NCBI GenBank assembly: GCA_947385955.1
Contig: CANDNA010000009.1
Location: forward strand, 29,641-93,640
Direction of reading: 5' to 3'
Source of the DNA: an uncultured Clostridia bacterium
Lineage (GTDB): Bacteria; Bacillota; Clostridia; Lachnospirales; Lachnospiraceae
DNA length: 64,000 nucleotides
Shown: piece after piece, positions 43,846 to 51,358 of the stretch
Layout of the letters: each line of letters starts with the position of its first letter
How positions within the stretch are numbered: the first letter of the stretch is position 1
Position numbers and translations under genes: made by a program
Notes under the pieces: generated by a model
What the model saw: only the letters and a program-made list of their open reading frames with translations
Told to the model about the DNA's origin: nothing
Databases searched by the model: none

Positions 43846-44670
43846 TTATGCAAACTCCATATCCTGCTTTGCTGTCCGTAGCGCTGCCTCCAGCATGGCA
43901 AACCCTGTTTCCAGCAGCGCATCCAGCTCTTTTTGTTCCACTCCCCGGAATGTCACACAGTCCTCATCATTTACGGTGTCATATTCTATTACAGCCAGTA
44001 TCTTTCCCTGCAGGAACTGAACGCTCTGGCCCGGAGTTCCTTCTGCCCATGAATCCAGAAAGAACAGGGAATAAAAATCAGCTCTGCCGGCCATACCGTC
44101 CAGTATGATTTCCGCCATAGGGATATCGGCTCCTGCTTCCAGCAGCACCTCTTTCGCTCTCTCCTGCGCACTGCGTCCTGCCAGTCTGGCTGCCTTTTCC
44201 AGGTCACGCCGCAAAATGGTAAAAGAATGCTCTGCTGTCTCTTCTGTTTCCTTCCAGACAAGTTCCCGCAGAATCTCTGTTTTCATCTCTTCCCGGCTGA
44301 CCGGGACAAAATGATAGCGGTCTTTCACCGGGGTCATTTTACAGATCCGTTCCCCTCTGATAAAATAGATCCTTCCCGTCTGCACACTGTCTGCCAGACA
44401 GGATTCAAAGCAGATCAGCCCATCCTGATCCCCGCATGTCTCAAGCATCTGTAACAGCCTGCTGTCTGTCTGTCTGTTTCCGTCAAAATCAGACTGCTGA
44501 TACCCTTTCCTGCTCAGGGAATCCTCTATCTCCAATACCCGCATCTGCAGTGCCTGCCTGGAAAGCAGCGACAGGCCATCCGGTACGCCGTAAACTCTGT
44601 CCATACCCAGCTCTGCCGAAAGGTATAATATTTCATCTGCAGTCAGTTCGTATCTCTCTGCGTCATCCAT
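43846..44670 (-). CDS. Type VII locus protein of unknown function
   Basis: 274 residues, no signal peptide or transmembrane segment, mixed helix and strand. I do not recognise the family. Its place, between the ATPase gene and the WXG100 genes, and its size resemble the EspG-like or DUF5081-type proteins that bind substrates before secretion, so a chaperone or adaptor role is the best guess. It could instead be an immunity protein for the peptidase-like effector. Confidence is for the gene, not the role. Confidence 0.75.
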   Translation of the reverse strand: MDDAERYELTADEILYLSAELGMDRVYGVPDGLSLLSRQALQMRVLEIEDSLSRKGYQQSDFDGNRQTDSRLLQMLETCGDQDGLICFESCLADSVQTGRIYFIRGERICKMTPVKDRYHFVPVSREEMKTEILRELVWKETEETAEHSFTILRRDLEKAARLAGRSAQERAKEVLLEAGADIPMAEIILDGMAGRADFYSLFFLDSWAEGTPGQSVQFLQGKILAVIEYDTVNDEDCVTFRGVEQKELDALLETGFAMLEAALRTAKQDMEFA

Positions 44671-44703
44671 CCCACATCACCTCTGCGTTCCGTCCTGTTC
44701 ACA

Positions 44704-47700
44704 TCAGTCCTTTGCCATTGCCTTAAATCTTGTTACACTGCCTTTCTCCAGCAGATATCCTTCCCACTGTCCCGGCGCCTGCCTTTTCTGCAGGCCCGGC
44801 TGTTCTGCACGAAAGACCGGACAGGATGCCAGACTGCCGCCCAGCAGAACAGCCGTATTCTCCCTGGCCATCAGCATGCACACCTGCTCTCCCTGTCCGC
44901 ACAGACGGCTGAATACCTCTGTGTCCTCTGCAATATAAAGGTAGACTTCCAGCCCTCTTCCCAGCCGGATCACAGCTTCTATCCGTTTTATTGTCTGTTC
45001 CTCCAGCCGGTCAAATGCCTGTCTGTAACCATCCACAAAAATGGCAATCGGAGCAAACCCGGCGTCTGCATCCTGATCATGCCTGTTTTTTCTTTCCTGC
45101 AACAGCGGAACCAGCTCTTCCATATAAGCATCAAAAGCCGCCGCTTCTGTCATATACCGGCATCTGCTCTCCTCTGCCAGCTTTCCTGCGGCGTACTGCA
45201 GATCCAGATAAGCAATCTGCATCCCTTCCCGTGCAAGAGACTGCTTTGCCAGAACCTGCAGCATATTGCTCTTGCCGCTTCCGGGCATTCCCACAACCGG
45301 AAGATAATGGGCTCTTTGCTGCGGCAGACATACCGGCTCCGCATACTGAGTGGAAAGCCCCAGTGTCATCCCTTCCCCTGCTGCCATACCATATGAGATG
45401 CGCTCAGGCAGCAGTGGAATCGGCGCCGCCCGTCTTCCCTTCCAGTCCCTGTTCATCTGCCCGGCCAGACTGCGGATATAAGCCGTCCGTTCTCCTTCTC
45501 CCGCACCTTCTGCCGGCAGCGCTGTCTGGAACTCCAGCGGCGGATTTCCTTTCACCAGCCCCCATCCTTCTGTGTTTTCCGGTTCCAGTCCGCCTGTTTT
45601 TCCCACAATACTCTGATAATCAGACCGGTCCGACAGGTTTAAGGCCACAGCCATCTTGATGTTCTGATGAATCCGGAATCCCAGCGTCATGGTATTGTTA
45701 GCCGTTACCAGCAGATACATCCCATAATTGCCGCCCTCTCTGGTAAACCGGATAAAGAACCCGTCCAACTCCGGATAAAGCTGTAATACAGGGGCAAAAT
45801 TGTCCAGTACCAGCAGGATATACGGCATCTTCTCTCCTGTTTCCTGCCGGTATGCCTGCAGGCTTCCCACACCGGCGGCAGAAAACTTCTCTTTTCTCTC
45901 TTTCAGTTTCCGATCCAGAAGCTGTACCAGCTTTTCGATTTTCTCATCCTCATTGTCATTTGCCACACCGCCCACATGGGGAAACTCTCTGAATATTCCC
46001 AGGCTCCAGCTTCCAAAATCCATCAGATAGAGATTGACTGCTTCCGGAGAATAGTTTTTTATCACAGACAACACCACAGTCTGTAACAGCGTTGTCTTAC
46101 CCGTTCCGGGTGCACCGAACACAGCGATATGGCCGTCTTTTGTAAAATCAAACGTAAGCGGATACTGACTCTGGGCAGCAGGATCGTCAACCAGCCCCAC
46201 AATGGGCCGGAGCCCTTCTTCCTCCTGGTTCTGCCACACACCATCCTGATAACCAAAGCTCTGTATCTCTTCCAGACAGATCCGGTCTGCCAGCCGGGGC
46301 AGCCAGATCTGCTTCGCCCTCTGGTTTTCCGGATTTTTCCCACTTTTTCTGTTTTTGCTGTTTTCTGCAATTTTCTTTAAATAAGAAACAATTTCGGAAA
46401 TCTCTGTCCGCTCCTCCGCAAACGCCCGTTCTTTTTCTTCGTTTTCATAATAGATGCGGCGGCCATCCTCTTCTACTACAGCCACCCGCTGGCCTGCCGT
46501 GGACTGATTCTCCAAATCCGGCCTGTAATCGGCGCCGCTGTAATAAGACTGTACCAGCTCATAGACCTCATCCTCGCCTACCTGCACATAAGCCCGGCCC
46601 GGTACCACAATCCCGGCAGCATCCGCATGATGCAGCATTTCCCTGCTGTCAGAAGCGCTCGCCACTTTGAGACACCAGCGGAATCTGGTATTGGCGTACA
46701 TCTTGTCATCCACCACGCCTGCCGGCTTCTGGGTCAGCAAAACAGCGAATACGCCCAGCGCCCGGCCGATTGTAAAAATCCGGTTCACCACTGTCATAAA
46801 ATCCGGGAACTGTATTTTAAACTCGGCAAACTCATCTATGATAACAAACAGATAGGCTAACGGCTCTTTTGTCCGGTCTGCCTGCCGCAGCTTCAGATAA
46901 TCATTGATATTTTTCACACCATATCGATCCAGTACTTCCTCTCTCCTGGACAGCTCATTTTCCAGTGCAATCAGGTTTCTCTGAATCTTATGATCCAGAT
47001 TGGATATGGTACCCGCCAGATGGGGCAGATCGGCAAAGGGCAGCAGCAGCCCTGTCCCTTTAAAATCAATCAGTACAAACGAAACATCCGACGGGGAAAA
47101 TTTCACCGCCATTGACAAAATCCAGGACTGTACCATCTCCGACTTGCCGGAACCGGTCATGCCGGCCACAAGTCCGTGAGGGCCGTATTTCTTCTCATGA
47201 ATATCAAACAGAAAAGCCTCTCCGTCTGCTTTCACGCCAATGGGCACCGCCATAGATTCATACACTGCGCCGGATTCCCATCTCTTCTCCGCATGCAGTT
47301 CTTCCGGTGTATGTACGCCATAGCCCTCCAGAAAAGTCACACAGGACGGCAGAGTACCGCCAGCCCCGCTTCCGGAGAGGCGCAAGGGAGCCATATTTCT
47401 GGCAAAACGTTCGCGAAACGGTTCCTCAAAGGGATCCATCCGGAATTTTTGTTTCCGGTTCATATCCTGCTTCTGCAGCATCATTCCCTGCCCGTGTTTC
47501 ACTTCGATTATGGCATTGCATTCTTTGGGAAGCCTGTGCATCTCATCATACAGGAAAACAGCTCCTGCGCCGATATCGCCCTCTTCTTTCAGCAGATATT
47601 TCATAATATTCTGATTCTCTGCATATGCCAGTTCGGTAAATACAAACAGATAATAGGGAACGCTTACTGCCTCCCCCTGTTCCGCCATACTCCTTGTCCT

Positions 47701-49182
47701 GAAAATCTCTTCCAGCCCTTTCAGCAGCGTATCTGCCCCTTTCCCTGTGCTGCTGATATACCGCTGTTCCCTGTTCTCATCAAAGCAGTGGGGCAGCCAC
47801 TTCACCCATTCCCATTTCTGCGCTTCTTTGCCGGAATATACCAGCACAAGTTTCAGTTCTTCATAAGTATGATGGAACGCGGCCTGAATGATCAGATTCC
47901 CTGCCAGCCGGACGGCCTCTTCCCGTTCTCCGATGATTCCCACCAGTCTTTCTGTTTTCACATCACAGACCAACGGGATATCCTGTATGGTCTGTGCCCT
48001 TGCTTCGATCTCTTTTGCCCGTTCCAGCAAAGGGTCCTGTCCCATCGTAAACCCCTTCTGCTGTCCTTTCACAGTAAAGCTGATCTTTCCTTCTCCCACA
48101 CCCATCCGCAGGCTCATAAAGTCCGGATCAGAAGTATGCCGGTCCCACAGTCTGGTATCCCGTGCCTCCAACAGTCCCAGACATTCCGAAGGGGATGGAT
48201 TGGCAAGCTGCACGGCCACCAATTGACTGTTTTTCAATGTCTGAATTTCTTTTTCCACCCCATCCAGCCAGGCATTGTACTGCTCTTCCCGTTCCCTGAC
48301 CCGATCCTGATATTTCTTTTTCTGCTTCTTCTGACTGCTTACCGACAAAATCACTGTTACAAGAGACATCGGGACGGTAAAAAGCAGCATGGCCGGATTC
48401 ATCACAGACAGCCCTACCATACAGACCATAACGACTGTCATAACCACCGGAGACAAAATGGTCTGCATCATGCTGCTTTCCGGCGCAGATGCTGCCTGGG
48501 GAGGGCTCTGGATCTCTATTTCCCCTTCCGGGAGTTCTCTTCTCAGACGCGGTGCACAACTGAACCAGTGGGGATATCCGCTCCGCTTCTCTCTCTCTTC
48601 TTCCTCTTCTTCTGCATTGCAGACAGTCAGTACTCCCTGACAAAAACGGATATCAAAACCACCTATGGCAATCAAATCCCCTTCTTTCAGGATTTCCGGT
48701 TCCCGCACCCTCCTGCCGTTTAAAAAAGTTCCGTTCAGACTTTGATTGTCTGCCAGCAGATAAGAACCGCCTTCCCATGTAATGACCGCATGCTGTCTGG
48801 ATATATTGTTGCCCTGTAAGATCAGGTCACATCGTGCGCCCCTGCCGATGACAGTCCGCTCCTTCGCTTCCATATCCAGGGACTGGACGCTTCCCATACC
48901 CTTTTCCAAAACGGAAACAGCGATTTTTTTCTCCTGATTCAAAATAAAAATATCGCCGTCTTTGATTTCCCGCTCCGAACCGATCACCTTTTTGTCCGGG
49001 CTTTCTGCAAACCATTTTCCGTTTCTCATATACAGCAAAAGATGGGCCGGCATGATGCATCCATCTCCGCCTTCAATCTGACAGTCGTCCTCTTTTCCGC
49101 TTCCGACAGACAGTCTGTCTCTTCCTGTCAGTGAAATATCCTGAATCTTTTCTTCCTCGTAAACCCGCACCCGGTATTCCAT
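44704..49182 (-). CDS. essC: EssC-type FtsK/SpoIIIE ATPase, motor of type VII secretion
   Basis: 1492 residues, as expected. Two FHA-like domains come first (about 1-95 and 100-185; the second keeps GRGARCD, NNISRQHA and NQSLNGTFLNG, so it could bind phosphothreonine). Two transmembrane helices are at about 243-282. Three ATPase domains follow, with Walker A motifs GMTGSGKS (674-681), GAPGTGKTT (1023-1031) and GMPGSGKS (1298-1305). Only the first has an intact Walker B (IIDEFAEF); the second reads LDNFA and the third VDGYR, as in other EssC proteins where domain 1 drives transport and the others bind substrates. It should form the hexameric membrane motor. Confidence 0.95.
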   Translation of the reverse strand: MEYRVRVYEEEKIQDISLTGRDRLSVGSGKEDDCQIEGGDGCIMPAHLLLYMRNGKWFAESPDKKVIGSEREIKDGDIFILNQEKKIAVSVLEKGMGSVQSLDMEAKERTVIGRGARCDLILQGNNISRQHAVITWEGGSYLLADNQSLNGTFLNGRRVREPEILKEGDLIAIGGFDIRFCQGVLTVCNAEEEEEEREKRSGYPHWFSCAPRLRRELPEGEIEIQSPPQAASAPESSMMQTILSPVVMTVVMVCMVGLSVMNPAMLLFTVPMSLVTVILSVSSQKKQKKKYQDRVREREEQYNAWLDGVEKEIQTLKNSQLVAVQLANPSPSECLGLLEARDTRLWDRHTSDPDFMSLRMGVGEGKISFTVKGQQKGFTMGQDPLLERAKEIEARAQTIQDIPLVCDVKTERLVGIIGEREEAVRLAGNLIIQAAFHHTYEELKLVLVYSGKEAQKWEWVKWLPHCFDENREQRYISSTGKGADTLLKGLEEIFRTRSMAEQGEAVSVPYYLFVFTELAYAENQNIMKYLLKEEGDIGAGAVFLYDEMHRLPKECNAIIEVKHGQGMMLQKQDMNRKQKFRMDPFEEPFRERFARNMAPLRLSGSGAGGTLPSCVTFLEGYGVHTPEELHAEKRWESGAVYESMAVPIGVKADGEAFLFDIHEKKYGPHGLVAGMTGSGKSEMVQSWILSMAVKFSPSDVSFVLIDFKGTGLLLPFADLPHLAGTISNLDHKIQRNLIALENELSRREEVLDRYGVKNINDYLKLRQADRTKEPLAYLFVIIDEFAEFKIQFPDFMTVVNRIFTIGRALGVFAVLLTQKPAGVVDDKMYANTRFRWCLKVASASDSREMLHHADAAGIVVPGRAYVQVGEDEVYELVQSYYSGADYRPDLENQSTAGQRVAVVEEDGRRIYYENEEKERAFAEERTEISEIVSYLKKIAENSKNRKSGKNPENQRAKQIWLPRLADRICLEEIQSFGYQDGVWQNQEEEGLRPIVGLVDDPAAQSQYPLTFDFTKDGHIAVFGAPGTGKTTLLQTVVLSVIKNYSPEAVNLYLMDFGSWSLGIFREFPHVGGVANDNEDEKIEKLVQLLDRKLKERKEKFSAAGVGSLQAYRQETGEKMPYILLVLDNFAPVLQLYPELDGFFIRFTREGGNYGMYLLVTANNTMTLGFRIHQNIKMAVALNLSDRSDYQSIVGKTGGLEPENTEGWGLVKGNPPLEFQTALPAEGAGEGERTAYIRSLAGQMNRDWKGRRAAPIPLLPERISYGMAAGEGMTLGLSTQYAEPVCLPQQRAHYLPVVGMPGSGKSNMLQVLAKQSLAREGMQIAYLDLQYAAGKLAEESRCRYMTEAAAFDAYMEELVPLLQERKNRHDQDADAGFAPIAIFVDGYRQAFDRLEEQTIKRIEAVIRLGRGLEVYLYIAEDTEVFSRLCGQGEQVCMLMARENTAVLLGGSLASCPVFRAEQPGLQKRQAPGQWEGYLLEKGSVTRFKAMAKD

Positions 49183-49238
49183 CTTTGTTCTCCCTTATCT
49201 GTCCGTAACTGTCACTGCCCATACCGTTCTGACTGTAT

Positions 49239-49790
49239 TTATTCCAGAATCTGGAATTTAAGCTGTGTCCGCCCCAGCTTAATGACATCATCTGTCACGA
49301 GCCCGGTTGGCTCGGAGGTGACTTTTTTTCCATTTACATAGGTTCCATTGCTGGAACCCTCATCGGATATCAAAAATTCATTGCCCCATCTGCGTATCCT
49401 GCAATGTCTTTTGGAAACTGTCTTATCATACCGGATGCACACATCACAGCAGGATTCATCCTTTCCCACAACAATTTCAGAATCTATCATTTTCCGGAAC
49501 ACGGCTCCGCCTTCTCCCATATCCATCAGCGCAACCAGTCCTTTGATCCCTTCCCGCTCCCACATAAAGGTGGTTTTTTCATCTTCCATACCTGACATAT
49601 GATTCAGAATCACCGTCCTGTCATCATCCTGCTCCGTCTGTCCTGCTGTCTGCCCCCGGTCCGTTTTTTTCTTTTTTCTGCCCACAAGGAAGAGAATGAT
49701 GCAGGCAGGTAACAATATCACTGCAGCCGATGGAAATACAAGAATGATTACAACAGAAATAACCGCAAAAATACCAAATACAATTTTCAT
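49239..49790 (-). CDS. FHA-domain membrane protein at the head of the type VII operon
   Basis: 183 residues from the ATG at 49790. Two close hydrophobic segments (about 2-36) anchor it; a basic K-R stretch follows, and an FHA domain fills about 95-183 with GKDESCC, SKRHCRI and DEGSSNGTYVNG, the phosphothreonine-binding residues. An RTVILNH-like segment before it contains a threonine of the kind phosphorylated in FHA partners. It is a likely reader or substrate of the Ser/Thr kinase at the other end of the operon. Confidence 0.88.
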   Translation of the reverse strand: MKIVFGIFAVISVVIILVFPSAAVILLPACIILFLVGRKKKKTDRGQTAGQTEQDDDRTVILNHMSGMEDEKTTFMWEREGIKGLVALMDMGEGGAVFRKMIDSEIVVGKDESCCDVCIRYDKTVSKRHCRIRRWGNEFLISDEGSSNGTYVNGKKVTSEPTGLVTDDVIKLGRTQLKFQILE

Positions 49791-49847
49791 AAAAACACAC
49801 GCTCCCACATTTATTAAAAATTTTATTTTAAATATTAAATTTTTATT

Positions 49848-49919
49848 TAGTCATCTTTGGAATAATTATATATGACAAGCTGTGATATTGTCAATTCGCA
49901 ATTACTCATCTTTGGCATA
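49848..49919. promoter_or_regulatory. Direct repeats flanking the type VII promoter, candidate operators
   Basis: Two 17-base copies of TAgTCATCTTTGGaATA (49848-49864 and 49903-49919) agree at 15 positions and lie on either side of the core promoter, 55 bases apart. A separate inverted repeat, TGACAA-N9-TTGTCA, lies between the -35 and -10. The divergent XRE gene is the obvious candidate for binding one of them. Confidence 0.6.
49865..49894 (-). promoter_or_regulatory. Consensus promoter of the type VII operon
   Basis: On the minus strand, TTGACA (49889-49894) and TATAAT (49865-49870), both perfect, with an 18-base spacer. Transcription would give a leader of about 70 AT-rich bases before the FHA gene. 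Confidence 0.8.
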
Positions 49920-49938
49920 TTCAGAAAGGCAGGGGCAT

Positions 49939-50187
49939 ATGAAACTGTATAAATTCACAGGCGGCCGCTGCAATGCCTCCGGCTGCAAAATCAAAGAACT
50001 TCGGGAAGCTGCCGGACTTTCACAGGAACAGTTGGCGGCCAGAGTCCAACTGACAGGGCTGAATCTGAATCAAAAAGCAATCAGCCGGATTGAAACCGGA
50101 GGACGGGTTGTGGCAGACTATGAACTTCTTACTTTTTCAGAAGTTCTGGATGTTCCCGTATGCATATTATTGGGAAAAGATAAATGA
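49939..50187 (+). CDS. XRE-family transcriptional regulator, divergent from the type VII operon
   Basis: 82 residues from the ATG at 49939, which follows AGGGGC; the open frame extends further up but runs into the operator region. A Cro/CI helix-turn-helix fills it (IKELREAAGLSQEQLAARVQ and KAISRIETGGR). It is the only plus-strand protein gene in the window. Its position suggests it represses the secretion operon and perhaps itself, through the repeats between them. Confidence 0.88.
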   Translation: MKLYKFTGGRCNASGCKIKELREAAGLSQEQLAARVQLTGLNLNQKAISRIETGGRVVADYELLTFSEVLDVPVCILLGKDK

Positions 50188-50221
50188 CAGGGGTATGATT
50201 GCTTTTGCAATCATACCCCTG
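50188..50221. terminator. Bidirectional terminator between convergent XRE and cobA genes
   Basis: A perfect 15-base stem (50188-50202 with 50207-50221) with a TTTT loop, followed on the plus strand by CCATTTTTT. It starts right after the XRE stop and ends eight bases before the cobA-like stop. Confidence 0.9.
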
Positions 50222-50228
50222 CCATTTT

Positions 50229-50747
50229 TTACAGCTCCACGCCCCATCTTGCAGAAATCCCTTTCAGATACGGATGACGGATTCCTTTCATTTCTGTAAT
50301 ATAGTCGCTGATCTCCAGCAGATACCGGGACGGCTCCCTTCCTGTCAGGAGGACTTCCGTTTCTTTTCCTTTTGCCAGCTCCAGTATCTGCTCCACCAGT
50401 CCTGTATCCGCCAGCTTAAAACGACAGGCATGGGTGATTTCATCCAATACGGCAAAATCTGTCCGCCCCTGCTGTAATGCCGTCAATATTTCTTTCAGCA
50501 TCCCATTGTGAATCTGCAGCAGTTCCCTCTTCTCTGCTTCTGTCATATCCCGGAAAAAGGGAAAATCCCTGCCGCACCGCAGTACCTGTACCCGCTCCAT
50601 TTTGGAAAAGACCATCAGTTCTCCGCTTTCCTGTCCCTTCATAAACTGTGCAAACAGAACCTGCCTTCCCCGTCCGGCCGCCCTGACGGATGCCCCCACT
50701 GCCGCCGTAGTCTTGCCTTTCCCGTCTCCGTAATATAACTGGATCAT
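50229..50747 (-). CDS. Cobalamin adenosyltransferase, CobA/BtuR family
   Basis: 172 residues. The P-loop near the start (YGDGKGKTTAAVG) and LDEITHA identify the CobA/CobO/BtuR family, which adds the adenosyl group to cob(I)alamin or its precursors. It overlaps the upstream B12-related gene by four bases and closes the metal-transport operon. A shared terminator follows. Confidence 0.9.
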   Translation of the reverse strand: MIQLYYGDGKGKTTAAVGASVRAAGRGRQVLFAQFMKGQESGELMVFSKMERVQVLRCGRDFPFFRDMTEAEKRELLQIHNGMLKEILTALQQGRTDFAVLDEITHACRFKLADTGLVEQILELAKGKETEVLLTGREPSRYLLEISDYITEMKGIRHPYLKGISARWGVEL

Positions 50748-51358
50748 GCCTGCTCCTTTCCTGTCTCCCCTGCATGAAAAGCATCCTTCTCTTTTCTGTC
50801 AGTCTGCCTGCCTTCACAGCTTTTTCTGGGACAGTTGGTACAAATACAGCCATCCGTCCGCTCTTTTCCCAGTCTGCCCGAAAATACCACACTCTTTTTC
50901 GGCAGTAATATACAATATTCATTGCAGGAAACGGGAATGTTTTCCTCTTCTTTTGCCAGATTTTGCAAGATTTCCTGCATTTTGGAAAAAGGCAGGTCAG
51001 AGCCAGGAAAATCCAGCCGGTATAAAAACTGGCCTGTTTCCCGTAAAACGACATCGGTGATCTGTTCATAAGCCTTTTCCAGCAGCATACTGCTGATGCA
51101 TTCCAGCAGATACGCTTCCCACACTGCCTGCCTCTGACTGTACGCCTCCTGGAGCCGGTCAAATCCCTCTCCCAGCGTAACGGCACACAGCATGGTCTGG
51201 TCCTGAAACAGATAACAGACCTGTACCTGAATCAAAGGCAGTACTTCTCCATACAGGGCTTCGATTTCGGACAGGTCCGTTTGTCTGAAATGATAACGCG
51301 CTGCCATCCGTTTCTGTTCTTCCGGTGTCAGGCTGACAGGAAAAACCATCATACTCAT
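50744..51358 (-). CDS. Methionine-synthase-activation-like protein with C-terminal cysteine cluster
   Basis: 204 residues from the ATG at 51358, which overlaps the ATPase stop by four bases. The C-terminal half resembles the B12-dependent methionine synthase activation domain (FPGSDLPFSK, then EYCILLPKKSVVFSGRLG, where the second matches the family's M-x-P-x-K-S-V pattern). It ends in CICTNCPRKSC, a cysteine set like the one found in free-standing activation proteins and corrinoid reactivators, perhaps a metal or Fe-S site. The N-terminal part is unfamiliar. With cobA beside it, a role in reactivating or handling a corrinoid cofactor is likely. Confidence 0.65.
   Translation of the reverse strand: MSMMVFPVSLTPEEQKRMAARYHFRQTDLSEIEALYGEVLPLIQVQVCYLFQDQTMLCAVTLGEGFDRLQEAYSQRQAVWEAYLLECISSMLLEKAYEQITDVVLRETGQFLYRLDFPGSDLPFSKMQEILQNLAKEEENIPVSCNEYCILLPKKSVVFSGRLGKERTDGCICTNCPRKSCEGRQTDRKEKDAFHAGETGKEQA

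Noticed and set aside
47176..48723. Long plus-strand open frame opposite essC
   Set aside because: It is antisense to a clearly conserved gene, has no ribosome site or family resemblance, and reflects codon bias.
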